Assembly (NCBI GenBank): GCA_013397075.1
Contig: VWZS01010162.1
Coordinates: 344,168-408,167 of the forward strand
DNA from: Rhabdornis inornatus
Lineage: Eukaryota; Chordata; Aves; Passeriformes; Rhabdornithidae
DNA: 64,000 nucleotides
Reading direction: 5' to 3'
Below the pieces are notes generated by a model. It was given only the letters and a program-made list of their open reading frames with translations. It ran no database searches and had not been told where the DNA came from. Positions within the stretch are counted from its first letter, which is position 1, and every line of letters starts with the position of its first letter. The translations under genes were made by a program, and so were the position numbers. Of this stretch, positions 35,937 through 49,840 are shown piece after piece.

Positions 35937-38900
35937 TTAAAAAGTCTAAGATGATATTGTGTACATACTCTAAAGGCCTCTGCTGTCACCCCAGTCCTGT
36001 ATTCTTAGATGTTTTGTGATTATTATAGGGCCACGGATCACACATTCCCCACAGAATAACTAAGTGATGTTCCTTTCTACGTAGAATTTGTTAACAAAGT
36101 TGTAACACTCATGTAAAGCCAAAGTAAACAAAAATTAACTAATAGCCACTTGGTCATTAGATAATTGCTCTTTCAGCTTAACTGATTAAAACAAAGCTCC
36201 AAGCAAGTCAAGATTGAGTCCAGAAAAGGTAATCCTTGCAGCCCAGCCTGAGGCTCTGCAAAGTTAACAAAAATTCTTATTACTAATGGCAATACTGAGT
36301 TTGTATGCTACTTTTTAAACTAAAAAGTTACATTTAAAAATTAGCAGTCTTGCTCATACTTTCAAAGTTTAAATATGAACATTTAACCTGTCATTTACCT
36401 TCGAGAAGTTGATGTCAAGGTAGTAGTTTTAATACTTCTGGTTTGCTAGGATGTCTTAGTACCATGACACCACCTAAACGCAAAACCTACAAATGTGAAT
36501 GTAACAACTTACACAGTAAGTAGCGCATGTTGACTATGTTCCTTTTTTTGAAGTGTTTGTTGTCATTGAAAAAAGGACCAGAATGGAAGTAAATAAATGA
36601 ATTATTAACTTTGTTAAATAAAGATTAATTATGCAGTAATATGTCTATGATAGGTTGGATATAGGGAAATTCCACTTGTCTTGAAGTATTTCTGTGCTAT
36701 ATCTAGGACTTATATGAATCATTAACATTGTTTATCATTGATAGCATACATGAAGGGTATTTGTCTGATCTTTTAAATTTTTCAATATTTAGTTTTAATA
36801 AATATGTCACTGACCCATAAAGGCTTCATGAAACCTTTCTCTGTATTTGTGATGCTGTTTAGGACCTATTATTCCACTGTGTTGAAACAATAATGGCAAA
36901 ACTTTAAAGCCAGTTATTGGATCCAAATGTACCTAAAACCAAGAGTTTACACATTTCTATAAGCAACACCATAGAAATCACTCCTTTTGATATCAGTATA
37001 TTCCTCTTTATAATTCACATGCGTACAAAACCAAGTAAAAAGCAGTCATTCCTTGTAGAACATGTTGAATATTAGAACTTGTATTAAGAATCATGGATTC
37101 AAAAGGTTTTAGCTTCGGATGGTGATGGATAAGAGAAAGTATTTAAATATGCATGCAGCACTTCCAGCTCAGAATCTGTGATCCAGTGAGACTAAGAAAG
37201 TATCCAGGGGAAATATTGCTACATAGTTTTATAGTCTTGTGCTTTCTTCTCTGTGTCTGCTTTTGGCTATTATCAGGGAAAAGCTTGGATTAGATGTACC
37301 TTTGAGCTACACTAGTGTAGCCATCCTATTTTCTATATTACTTGCCACAAAGGTATGCCTCATTTATAATCATATCTACTTATTTGCCTGAAACTAGACA
37401 ATGTGGGTATAAAGGGACTCTGTAAAACATCATAAACACTATCTAGTTCCTTATTAAGTGACATTTAACATTTGGCTTTTGAAAACCAGATCAACACACT
37501 TTAAATTTAGATAAAATATCATTTACAGTCCTATAATCTCCTAAATTAGAAACACTACTGGTATATTAATCATCCTCTCTGTCTCCATGGGCCATCTGAA
37601 ATTTTCTTCAGATGGAAGACTCCAGATAGAAGATAGAAGAGAATCTACAGATGCAATGTGTCCTCCAGAAATAAGATCTGTTCCAAGAATTTTGCAAGCA
37701 GCTGTTGCCCTCATGCATCCAAAATTTTTTTTTGACTGGGAAAAGACATGACATGAAAAATCTGAGGTAAGACAAAGATGTTAGCATAAGTGATAAGTGA
37801 CAGTAGCAGGAAGAGTTGACAAAAGGAAAAAAGAAATTATTCAAACCCACAAAAAAGCACACCGATCAAAGAAAAAGAACCAAAAAAGTTAGGACAACCA
37901 ATATATTGTCACATTAATGTCAAAGCTATCACAATGATAAGGTCATTGATAGAATAATATGAAAGGGGATAAAATGAACGTAAGACATTAGAAATAGTAA
38001 ACAGAGTGAAGAATTAGTGCTAGAGTGGCATGGGTACACAAAAGAAGAAAGAATGACTGCAGGACAGGAAGATGATGCAATATATTAAAAAGATTTTAGA
38101 AATTTTTTTAAAAAAGGTCAGGATTTTGGGAACAAGAGTGGAGGCTAGAATTAACTAACATGGAGAAATTGAATCATTGGGATGGACAGAATTAGGTAAA
38201 GTACTGTGGTGGTCCTGTAGAGCTGCACTGCTGAAAAATATCATTTAGCTCAAATTGATTACTAATATTCAGTAAAAATAATGTATGATCCAGGTGTTAA
38301 ATCCTGTTGCAGGGCAAATCCAGCTAAAGACTTCAGAAATACTATTTTAGTATAATTGTTGAATATTATAGAAACTGGACTCGATTATTTTTATGCATGT
38401 GTGAGAAAATAACAATGTGAAGAAATTAAGAAAAATATGAATATCATAACATTCATAGAGATTTCATTAAATGTGGTGGCTCTTGAGATGCATAACTTCT
38501 CTTTCGTGCCTCATTGTGTACCACATTAAGGAAGTGATAGCTAGAATTCATTTTGTAAATAGATAGGTAGCAATGGTCAATAAATTCCTTTCACTGCTTG
38601 ACTGTGTATATGCATCTGTGACATCATTAATATATAATTTTACAAGCAAATGATGGCAAACTCCAGAGGTTGTTATTTTGTCTTTTTCCTTAGCTTCTTT
38701 TCCCTGCTTTTCAAATGTGAAGTTTCAAAAGTGATTTTGTTCCAACATAGTAGGATAGAAGGGAAACAATCTTGTATCATCCAAAAGCATTGCCTAATTT
38801 TAAAGACTGTAGCCCTGGCAGTGTCCACCCACCCCAGTGTAATATTGCCTTAAACATGTACTTTACGAAGAAGTTCCTTAATGGGACTGCACTACTGCAG

Positions 38901-41643
38901 GTATGGAATTACTGTAGGTACAATCTATGACTTTTATAGAGCACCTTGAAACTTTTATATCACCTGATAATTTGAGTTATATTCATTCTGTCTACTCAAC
39001 AAAAGTGTGCTTAACCAAATAACAGTGAGGATCTCATGTAGCAAAAATGCCCAAGAATTCCATGCCCATGAAGGATAAAAGTATTTTCTGGCAATTCATG
39101 TCACTTATTTGACAATTTGCTTACCCAAAATATGGAATGCATGTACAATTTTAAGAAATGGGAATCCAGCTCTGCTAGGTTCACATTTAAATTCTAGATC
39201 TGTCAAGTCCTTTTTACAATGATGTTACGCTGCCAATTGTAATTCTGTTTATATTTCTGCAATATGGTTCAAACATGAGTAGTTTTACTCACCTACATGC
39301 TTACATTAAAACTTCTCTGTTTTCAGGTAAAAACACAATCTAATTCTAGAATTATTTATTTTACTTAATATTTTCTCATTTGGGTTTTTTTCTTCTTCAT
39401 GCTTCTTCATTTGATTTCATGAAAGAATTTGAAAAATAATTATACAGACTATTGACTGGTAGTTAAGGTTTAATAATGAAAAGGATAAAACTCTCTTTTT
39501 CTTCCCCTCTTGAGGAAAGGTAATTGGTGCCCAAATCCCATTCTCAGACTAAGATCCTCCAGGTTTTACCTACCACTTACTCCCCTTTGACTTGGAAAAA
39601 TTTATCTCTGGTAGCAAGACAAACTATATTTTTTGAATATTTTATTTTTCCCTCCATTTTGTGACATTCTCATTCCTCTCTTCATGAAGATCTACTAAGG
39701 ACCATATATTTGTTATTGTTTAAGACAGAAAGCAGTGTTCAGAGTTGCCTGGCAGAAAGTTTGTAATACTCTCAGTAATTAGGTCATGGGAATTGGGAGA
39801 CGGAAGAAATGGATCTTTGCAGCCCAGAGGGAAATATGCTAGAGCCTGACTGATTCCAAAGTTTTGGCATGGAAAACATGTCATTTGATGATTAGTTTCC
39901 AAACCTCTCTTATGTCAAATAGAGTTGTTTTTTCATAAAACATGCTACAATGGTCTCTCCCCAAGGCTGACTAGAACAAACTATGTGACAACAGAAAGTT
40001 GCTGAGAGTATCAGTAATTGCAGTCAATATGATTTAATAGGTAACACAGTTTAGAAATTCTTTGCCTGACTGCTCTTGCCCTGTTCGTGTAAGTGGAGCA
40101 GAAGGCCTGTAATCAATATCCATATGTGTATACACACAACATACATATATGTATATTTAAACATTATTTATAGTGTATTATATGAACTATAAATGTTGAG
40201 ATATGTGTTTGAAATATAGAATAGGTCTGGAAGTTGTATATGTATTTTACAAATTTATATATTAATGTAATCTTAGTGATCTTCCATGCTAATGAAGTTT
40301 CAATATTACAGACCTCAGAAAGACAAAAATAACTTGAAAAAGTATTTCAAAGGATTACTGGGGCACAAATTGATAAGACTTGAATAAGACATCATCAAAC
40401 ACTTCTTTCAGATTGCTGCACATTGCTACATAAAAATAGGCTATTATATAGTAAATAAAAGCAACAAAAACATTTTCACTGCTGGTATATTCTAAACCAA
40501 AGTATTTTCAAGTAATGCAAAATTTCATGACACTTACAAACTTATCCACATAAATTTAAATTTAAAAAGTTTAAGTTTTAAAGTTTAAAAATTTAACTGT
40601 GCTGCAAATTCATTTGTATAATTTGGTTCTTTCAGATTTACACCGTAGAAAGTTTTCAAAAATTCCTACACATTGTTAGGTTTCATATTAGCTAGCAGTA
40701 GCGTGAGGCAAGGATTCCTGAGTATGAGCATAGAATGATAGAACAAGCCATGAAAATACAGTGATAGTATGATAACCAAGGCTGAGTAAACTTGGGTGCC
40801 ACACGTGTGAATATGAAATAATTTCAACAGTGCAATAGAGTACAGACTGGATTCTAGGTAATTCTCATCTTGCAAACTTGTCTCATGCCAGTCTGTTACT
40901 CTCTCAGCAAGAGATTAAGGTGTGAATAATATCTTCCTGCATTAAGGCTATGATCGATGATGTTAAAAGATGACAAAGATGATTACCCCCTGTGCCAAAA
41001 TAAAAAAAATGTCATTAGGAGCTGGAGAACCTGATTTAAAGTGCTAGGAGACCAAGTAAAAAACAAAGTAGGAAGAAACTCTAGCATTAGTGCACATTGT
41101 GTCACAGACCGCTAAAAACAGGGGCAAAGGGGGCAGGCACAAGTAGATTTTGTCTGTTAATGTTCCCAGTAGAGGAAGTGACACCTGCTAAGAACTTAAT
41201 TCTGTGGTGTTGTACGGTTCATAAATAATAATTAAATACAATAGTAATCATCATAAGATGAAAGCTGAAAAGCTTTCATAAATAATAGCAAAGAATGATC
41301 ATGATGTCTGAAAGCACATCTTCATATATTTAAGGACTGATTTCAGAGATGAGACTATCATAAGAACCCTCATTGATCTGCTGAAACAATAAGGAAATAT
41401 CTTAATTGTTTTAAATTATAATACTCTGTTGAAGTAATTGAGGAAACATTAGTTTATATCAGCACAGGTTATGTCACTTTATTCTATGTCAGTTCAAGAC
41501 TATTATTAGGTAATTGATACCATAGATGTAACAGCAATAATAAAAATATTAATAGTTTTGATCTTATATCTTGACATTATCAGATAGAATTGAAAGAGAA
41601 GAAGAGATAAAGGAAAAAAGAAATCCTTTGTGAAATCAAAGAG
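35937..41643. other. AT-rich non-coding stretch
   Basis: No CR1, LTR, exon or RNA gene recognised. A small hairpin with 9-base arms, 'ccatctgaa' and 'ttcagatgg', lies near 37592-37616. AT-only low-complexity patches occur near 40120-40190 and 40555-40600. Confidence 0.5.
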
Positions 41644-42025
41644 TAATAGAATCATTAAGGTTGGAATGGACCTTCAAGGTCATTGAGTCCAAGGTCCATC
41701 AAGTGCTAGGTCCGGTCATTTCATGAATACTTCCTTGAATACTTCTAGGAATGGTGACTCCACCACTTCTCTGGTCTGCCTGTTCCAATGCTTAACTACC
41801 CGTTCAATGAAGAAATTCTTCCTGATGTCCAACCTGAATTTCTCCTGCTGAAGCTTCAAGCCATTTCCTCTTGTCCTGTCGCTGGTTGCCTGGGAAAAGA
41901 ATCCAACTCCCACTTGTCAGCAGTCTCCTTTCTGGTAGTTGTAGAGACTGATAAGATCTTCCCTGAGCCTCCTTTCCTCCAGGCTAAACAACCCCAGCTC
42001 ACTTATCTATGCTTTCAGTCTTCAA
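41644..42025 (-). mobile_element. CR1 LINE 3' end
   Basis: On the minus strand this is a CR1 3' end. The frame at 41716-41913 is still open and carries the C-terminal CR1 ORF2 segments [20 protein letters not shown] and HWNR near the end. The 3' end reads 'aatcattaaggttggaatgg' on plus at 41651, with the terminal 8-mer repeat reduced. The upstream end is near 42025, where 'gagctggggttgtttagcc' (minus-strand reading) stops. It is the least decayed CR1 tail in the window as judged by its open frame. It is a truncated fragment and cannot be autonomous. Confidence 0.93.
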
Positions 42026-42652
42026 TTCTGTCACACTAATGAATGATCCCATACTAATCTGTTAGGTTGTTACAGAGTTAAATGAAATCTGTGGAACATT
42101 ACAGTTCCTCACACACTTCCAAACATCATCATAAGATGAAACGATGGGTCTTGATATTTAGGATGTCAGTGTGGATAGTCAAAAAATGAATGTAAAAAAA
42201 ACGAAAACATGACCTAACAAATATCCTTTTTGTCAAGGAAGGTGTAACAAGAAAGTTACCTGACACACTATGTAGTTTAAATTGTCAGGCCGTAGATATG
42301 TCTGTCGTACTACAAATGAGTATTAAAGATGTAATACTGTATTGCTGCTAAATGGGTCAGTCATAGCTATACAACTACTTGTAAATCTTCAATATTTCTA
42401 GTATATTAACCACTCACATACATATTCACAGTTTCAAACATTTTCTCTGTAATAATTGTTAATGTTTAATATGTAACAAAATTGCTCTTAGATATGTATA
42501 TGGCTTTGGAAGGATGTAAAATAGATGACTAAGTTTCACAATATACGAGGTGATTGAATCAAATTTTTCTGTAATTGTTTAGGAAGAACTTATGTAGCTC
42601 AATTCATAGAAAGTATAGTTCAGACAGGCAGGCAAATACAAGAGATTTCCCA
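42026..42652. other. AT-rich non-coding stretch
   Basis: No recognised element between the CR1 tail and the family B LTR. Confidence 0.5.
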
Positions 42653-43733
42653 TGATACTGTGTTTGTGTGGCAAGAATTTGGTAGTTGGGAGGCTACAGG
42701 AGTGGCTTCTATGAGAAGCTGCCAGAATCTTCCCCCATGTCCAACAGAGCCAATGCCACCATGCTCCAAGATGGACCCACCACTGGTCAAGGACAAGCCC
42801 ATCAGCAATACCAGTAGTGTCTGGACAATAACATGTTTAACAAGAGTTAAAAAAACACTGCAAAACAGCAGCTGGAGAGAAGAGTGAGAATATGTGAGAG
42901 AAACATCTCCAAAGGTACTGAGGTCAGTGAAAAAGAAGGGGCAGGAGGTGTTCCAGGTACTGGAGCTGAGATTCCCCTGCAGCCCGTGGTGGTGCCCATA
43001 GTGAGATACCTGTGCCCCTGCAGCCCATGGAGTTCCACTGCGGAGCAGAGATCCACTTGCAGCCCCTGGAGGACCCCATGCCAAAGCAGGGGAAAGCCTG
43101 AAGGCAGCTCTGACCTTGTGGGAATTCTGCACTGGAGCAGGACTCCTGACCTGGTGGAGCAGGTTTATTGGCAGCACTTGTGACCTCATGGGAGACCCAC
43201 ACTGGCCTGCTCCTGAAGGACTGCACCTGGTGGGAGGCATCCATGCTAGAGCAATTAATCAAGAACTGCAGCCTGTGGGGACAACTCACACTGGAGTAGT
43301 TCTTGGAGGATTGTCTACTGTGGGAGGGAGCCCTTACTGGAGCAGGAGAAGAGTTTGAGAAGTCCAGAGCCCTCCCCACAAGGAGAAAGGAGTGGCGGCA
43401 TGTGATGAGCTAACCAAAACCACCATTCCCTATCCCCCTCTGCTGCTAGGGAGAGGTGGAAAAGAATTAAGTTAAGCTCAGAGGGGAGGAGTGGATGGAA
43501 GTTGTTCTAAGATTTGATTTTATTTCTCATTACTCTACTCTGATTTAATTGGTAATAAGTTCAAAATATTTCCCCAAGCTGAGTGTGTTTTGCCCACATC
43601 AATAATCAGTGACTTATTTCCCCCTGTTCTTAACCCATAACCATGTCATATTTCCTTGTCCAGCTAAGGAGGGTAATGATAAAGTAGATTAGGTAGGCAA
43701 TGGCATCCAGCTGATGTCAAGCCATCTCACCTG
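42653..43733 (+). mobile_element. Long solo LTR of an avian endogenous retrovirus (family B)
   Basis: A GC-rich block of about 1.08 kb opens 'tgatactgtgtttgtgtggc' and ends 'caagccatctcacctg'. This corresponds to a long avian LTR whose ends read TGTATTGGGTTTGTGTGG and CAACCCACCACA. Landmarks: 'aagctgccagaatcttccc' near 42716; 'agatggacccaccactggtc' near 42770; 'cagcagctggagagaagagtg' near 42867; repeated 'gcagcccgtgg' type units 42970-43340; 'gattttatttctcattactc' near 43515; 'ggtaataagttcaaa' near 43551 at the place of the AATAAA signal. No retroviral gene sequence adjoins it, so it is a solo LTR. Long antisense frames inside it are by-products of the repeat units. Confidence 0.82.
42960..43345 (+). 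repeat. Degenerate tandem units inside the family B LTR
   Basis: A unit of roughly 40-60 bases recurs with the pattern 'ctgcagccc-tgg', then 'ccca' or 'cactg', then 'ggagcag'. Copies sit near 42978, 43018, 43058, 43125, 43155, 43215, 43268 and 43320. Because most units keep a similar phase, long open frames arise on the opposite strand, including a 206-codon one at 42620-43240. Confidence 0.7.
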
Positions 43734-44782
43734 TTCAGAATATTTTGCTTGAATATCAAGCTAATGTTTTCTGTTCATGTAACGTTAAAAAATGTGGCAA
43801 CTGATAGGACTAGGAAGCGATTTTTTAATTTATGGAATGACAGTTACCTTGTGCACAAAGAAAAAGGGTTTATTGCATAAACAAGATCATCAGAATTGTT
43901 GTGTAATAAACAGCCTATTTTAAGCACTTCTATATTTTAGCTTTCTCAGGACATGGTGAACATAATGAGTTCATGTTTTTAACATCATTTCAATTAGATA
44001 ACATCTGGGTGGATATGTTTCATATTCACATGGATTTTCTTGCTGGTTCACTTATGAGGGAAGATTGAGTTTATAAACTTTGGGACATGTAAAAGAAAGT
44101 TTATTGTTCAGCTGAACTAAGACAAGCTGTTGTATTAGATTACTAGTTATCAATTTCCTGATTGTCAGCAGTATAGTGTAAAGTGAAAGTTCCAGAAAAA
44201 GAAACCCACAGAGTTATACTCCTTTATAACAGAGAAAAAAACCAGAAAGTATCTAACTGAAAATTTTGATGACTATGTGCCATTGGCAGTGAAGTTTCCA
44301 GATTTTTCTGGTTCTGAGCTATTACTGATACCTATTGAACAAGTAAAAAAAAATATAGTTTCATATCTTGTAGTAAAATTTCATATAAATATCTGATTAT
44401 ATGGTTTACATTAACTTGTATTCTTCATAACTTTTCGAAGTCCCTTCTTTATTACACACCCCTTAAAACATTAACCATTAAAATAAAAATAAACAAACAA
44501 GTTAACATCAGTGTAGTAAGTGGGGCAAGGTGTCCTCAGCAGCAGAATTTCTACCATAGTAATTTTTATCTCACAGCTAGCTCATCAACATTTATTTTGT
44601 TGCCTAACACAGGCTGGAATGATTTTGCATTAGTTTCTTAGGTGTTTCCAAAAGCTCTGGAAGAAGGTTACAAAGGAAAAATATATATAAAAGTAAAAAC
44701 CAGAAAAGCAGTATAATTAATAGATAAAACTGCTGAATAACATTGAAATGGTAATATTTGCAATGCTAATATGTTTATGTTT

Positions 44783-44812
44783 TATTACAGAACATGTTTA
44801 TGTTCTGTAATA
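44783..44812. repeat. Perfect 13-bp inverted repeat with 4-base loop
   Basis: The arms 'tattacagaacat' (44783-44795) and 'atgttctgtaata' (44800-44812) are exact reverse complements around the loop 'gttt'. The arms contain AGAACA and TGTTCT half-sites like those of steroid receptor elements, but at spacing 6 instead of the usual 3. Confidence 0.9.
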
Positions 44813-47800
44813 TGCAGAATTATCTTACAATTCACATGGCACATTTTCTCCTGTGTTATCATTTCCACAGTGATACTCACTTCTAGAGTAATCACAACTT
44901 ACTTTAGAACGCAGTTGGTCAGGCAAAATTATTGTGAAAGACCCATCAGAACTAGTTCAGTCCTCCCTGACATTTTTACCAGGAGAAGTATATAGGGCCT
45001 GATTCCAGTTTACTCTAATTACTTTAAATATACAGGTTTTCACTGATTCAGTAAATTGAAATTATATTGCTGTTCCACAATTATATATGACAGATTAGGC
45101 AGGTGTGTTACAAACTAGATTTCACTAAGTCATTTACGCATGATCAAAATCTCCTGAATATACTTACCTTGTAAGTTCTGCATCTTTCATGCACAAATCA
45201 ATGTTTCACAATGTAACGCTGAAACATGGTTGATGACAGAATACATGGTACTTTTATTTAAAGATGACCATTTTTAAACTAAGAAAAGTTAAGTCCCAAG
45301 TAAGCTCATGCATAACAAGAAAATTAAGCAAAGGAGACATTTAAAAAAAACATATTTCCCCATGAAATTATTTATTTAAGATTTTATTATTTATTTAAAT
45401 AAATATATTTTTAAGCTGTAAATTAAATGTTTATTGCCTTTAACTGATGAAAGAGTTCCAAATGGAATGCAAATGAGTATGCCTCCTATGAAAATCAATA
45501 TGATTTACCCACACCAATTGCAGCAATTGTCATGAATATAATTTATCATCTGTCAGTATAATATACTACATACAAATTGTGAGGTGACACCCTGGCAAAG
45601 TTCTTTTTCAGACATAAACTAATGCATTGCAAACTGTCAGTCTAGGTCACAAAACTAAATATTTGAAGACAAACAAGTATATAAAGTATTTCTCTGCTGA
45701 GATATTTTTATTTTGAACAGTAGCTCCCCTATACCTGATTTTGTTTATTAATTTGCTTTGTTTTAAACTAATTTTTGTTTTAAACTGTATAATGGAGAAA
45801 ATAAGTGTAATTTTAGGTCCTTTTAATTCATTGTCAAAATCCCATGTATTTACTAGAAGACAGAATATCACCAAAGAAATACATATATTTCTCATATGCT
45901 TATACATACCAATAGAAAAAATAAAGGGTTTTAGCAAGTAAAAACTTAAGTCTTCATTCTTTTAGAAATGAAATAGTTTTTTAAAAAATTTAATTATCAA
46001 ATGCTATTGGCAAAATGAGCTAATCAAATAAACTATATCCATGATTTACTGTATGTGTAATAAGCACAGTGCATTTGTCACACTATTGACAATATATAGC
46101 CTGTGCTAAAAGCATAGCTGCCACTATGCTCACACCTTTAAAGTAATAAGTACTTGGAAGCAGAATTTTTTTCAAACCTCAAAACTGGTATACAGTATCC
46201 CACAAAAACTAATTTTTTTCTTTATTATTCTTGAAGCATTCATTGAGGAAGCTATATTCTGTAGTCTTTTTTCACACCATAATTCTTTTTCTTTCTAAGA
46301 GACACTGAATTGTTTTAACACAATTTCTTTTAGCTCTCATTTCATTGCTGGTTCTATCTGCTATATATTCTTTATACCTGAAGATATAACTTTAATGGCT
46401 CCAAAGAATTTAAGAGACAATATTAACACTACAAGTATAAATTAAAGAGTAATAATAATATCATCTATGTTCTCACCCAGTCTGAACATTAGTCACTATA
46501 TTGAGAGTGAAATTTGGTTTTGAATAGGATAAAAGGATAGCCTAGAAACGGACCCTCCTTACTTAGTGCAGAGTCTATTTACTTCCTTTTCTCTATTTAT
46601 CTTTTTCCACCAAGGAAAAGTTTTAATTTCACTAACTTATAGGAAAAGACAACTTTTAACCAATTTGACTTAGTGTTTTTCATGAGAGTACAAAGCTAAC
46701 TAGTAAAACATGGTATCTACCAGTTATGACTTTTTGTTTGGATACCCATACCAAAATAATGGACTTGTTTTCATAAGTTTTCATCAGAAACTATTGTACT
46801 GTCAAGTTTTCACAGAAAGTAAAAGGGATTTTTCACAACTGGCTACCCTATTAGATGGACTTTATATTACTTCCTCCCCATATTTCAAGCTGCATCGGCT
46901 CTGACAGGTAGCAGACTCCTGTCAGTGATCTTGTGTGTTTCTTTCATGTTAGTGCCTAAATCAAGGTTACTGTCTTTTCTACAGAAATTTATATTGTTCC
47001 CGCTTTTTCTTGCGTCATATTTCCCATATTTTGTTACTTGTAGCAAAAAAAAAAATAATCTTAAGATCCTTTTCCGTGTTGTTGCCATTGCCTTACTTCT
47101 TCCAGCAGACACCAGCAGATTTTTTTTACTGTGAAAAAATAGATGAATAGATAAGCAATACAGTGTTCACAATACCCAACTTTAATACCCAATCTCATCT
47201 AACCTGGTGGTAGGTGAAGAAAAAATATTACCCTGCTGGTGAGTGAAAGTGACATCTCCAGGTTGTTGGCAGGACTGGTCTGTTAATTTCCACAGGCAGC
47301 ATGGTCAATGTGCCATGTGATGGACCACAAAGTGGTTTGTAGATCAGGCCAGACTCTATGCAGTGTGTCCACCCTTCTTTAGTTCTAAAAAGACATATGC
47401 TTTTCTCGGTTTAGGAAAAACTAAACCTTCTCTGAGGAATACTAAGCCTAACTTTGCTTATGAATGCCAGAAGTAGAAGCAAAGCACAGAACAATTTGTT
47501 CTGTGAAAAAAATAATCATTGACTATAAAATCTTTTGTACTTCCTAAGAACATCCTTACACAGGTTTGCCTAGGTTTCCTCTGGAACTCTGCTGTGGGGT
47601 TGCTTAAAATTAATCAAGTCTAAAATGTCTTGAGAAAGGTTTATGATTCAAATAATAACAAGTAAAAATTTAAAAATCCACAGAAAGATTCTGACCAGCT
47701 TTATTCTTGGATGCCCAGCACAGTTGTCTATTTCTCCAAGAGTTTTTAGCCATACAAAATCTGCTAATGGGAAAGACATAAGAGATAATGCCCTAATACA

Positions 47801-48925
47801 TTTGTTTTACCGGTTCATTATTAATTTATACTTGCTTGTCTGTTTGGGACTAAAATTCAGGAATGGTGCCAACATTTTATATCTACATTCGTTTTGCTTA
47901 GTGAATGCCCCATGAAAAGAGACTTTGGGCACGAACACTAATGGAAAATTATGTTTTGGCACTGACTCACCCTTCTTTCATTGATACTGATCCGGAAAGC
48001 AATTCTTACTTTTTTCTAAGCAGAGGATTTCTTCCAAATTTGATCTTAACCTGCCCACGTGGTGTAAATACACCTTGTTAATCAGTCTTCCTAAATTATC
48101 CTTTTAAAACAATTTTATTATTTTTTTTCATTTTTTTTCTACATCTATAGCTATGTTATGATTTCACATATCACCCTGGATCCCAAGAGATACGACAGTT
48201 TAGAACAGTTAATGGTCTGTTTCATAATTATTGGGAACCGAATACTGTGTATGTTGGCACACTGCAATAAATTTATATACCCAGAAGCTAGGAAGCCCAT
48301 ATGTTTGAGTTTTCTGTTTAGAGATGTATCTTGGTGGCATTTCTTGAATTTCCTAATTTATCTCAAAGTTTTGATTTTATAGGTAGATTGGAAACAATGC
48401 ATTTAACCTTGTCTCAGCATATGTTCACTGCTGTTCCTCATCTGGTCTCCACACCTTCATCACTTTCCCTCTCCTGAGTTTGCAAAGAGTGTGTAAGAAA
48501 GTAGTACAGCTTAACACATGCTCGTGAGTCTTGGTGGAACCAGGCAATGAGCACATGCAGTCAGCTGTGAGTTCATAGAAATGAATTGCACATAAATCAA
48601 GTCTGATACAGAGATTCAAGCTGCATTGGAAACTTGATGCTTGAAAACTCAAAACATTGGAGACTGTATTTGTTGGTCTGGCAAGAGTTTGGGTTTGCTG
48701 ACACAGGAGCAGCTAGGGAAGACGAATAGGAGTGTAAATTATCTGAGACAGAGTTTGGTTTTCATCATGAAGTTTCCTCTGCCTGAGTAGTTGTTATGTT
48801 CTTTTGGGGGACACAATAACAAAGCATAGTATCTGCTCCTAGATCTCCTCTCTGTCATAATAAAACATCTACTAATAATATCCTTTCCCAATATTTGCAT
48901 ATTTTATTTCTTTTTTAATTCTCAG

Positions 48926-49037
48926 AAATATACTAGTGCTGGTAAATATGCTAGCTGCAATCACTGCATACCAAGAACAAAACTGTGTAAGTGTGCTAAT
49001 TAGAAATCCAAGACATTCTGAGTGCTTCACATGTGAG
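48926..49037 (+). other. Exon-like segment with good splice signals, no known protein
   Basis: A pyrimidine-rich acceptor 'tttcttttttaattctcag' ends at 48925 and a strong donor GAG/gtaagac lies at 49037/49038. The 112 bases between are open in the frame beginning 48927, giving 37 whole codons that end SECFTCE. I recognise no protein family in the translation. In 64 kb of AT-rich DNA such a pairing can arise by chance. Confidence 0.15.
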
Positions 49038-49840
49038 GTAAGACTTTCTCCCCACAGAATTAGCACTATTATCCAGCTAAGTCGAAGGGAGATTTATTTG
49101 GACCTACATACACAAAACAATTGTCTATTGCCAATCAACTTTTGATGTCTTCATCACACATGGTCTGAAAGCAGGTTTAATGTAGTGTGTGAACTACATA
49201 ATGAGATATAGCGAGGTTTTTATCCAAGAAATAAATAAACAAACAAACAATTTAAAAGTTCAATGAATGTCACCTTATGTCTATACCTCCACCATGGTTT
49301 ATATTGTGTTAGAGAAAACAAACATGCAGGTCATGAAATACAAGTCTCTGTTCATACCATGCAAAGTATTAAAAATGCAAAGTATTACATTTCATTAATA
49401 TTAGCATACACCACATGAGAAAAAACCTACAACTATTAAGAATTCTTTGTTCTGGGAGATACTTTTGTCTATTACGTCCTTATTCTATTGTTTTAATGGA
49501 TAAAATATTCTGATATTATTTTTATTCTAGATTGACATGTAATGTTGGTTAAGCTTATAATTAGTCTTCATTTTCCTATCAAAATCATAGCACAGTAAAC
49601 TGACTAAAACTCACATTTTTTTTCTGTACTGAAGAGAAAAACCTATGATGAATCTGATTAAATTAAATCAAATCCAAAATAAATAAGTGGGAAAAATACT
49701 CTATGATGCTAGACAACAGTCTCCATATAGTTTGAATTTAACCAGTTTCTTAGTTCATTATTTCATTACTTTACATTCACTTTATGTTTTATTTTATATG
49801 TGCTAACATTTTATTTGTCCTAGCTGGTTTATATTGATAA

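Larger units (their letters stand above)
43734..49840. other. AT-rich non-coding stretch
   Basis: No CR1 or LTR recognised. Contains a 30-base hairpin (44783-44812) and an exon-like signal (48926-49037), listed separately, and an AT-only patch near 45365-45415. Overlapping frames on both strands near 45647-45941 lack recognisable domains. Confidence 0.5.

Noticed and set aside
42620..43240. 206-codon minus-strand open frame, longest in the window
   Set aside because: It lies antisense within the family B LTR and is created by that LTR's internal units; it has no recognisable domain.
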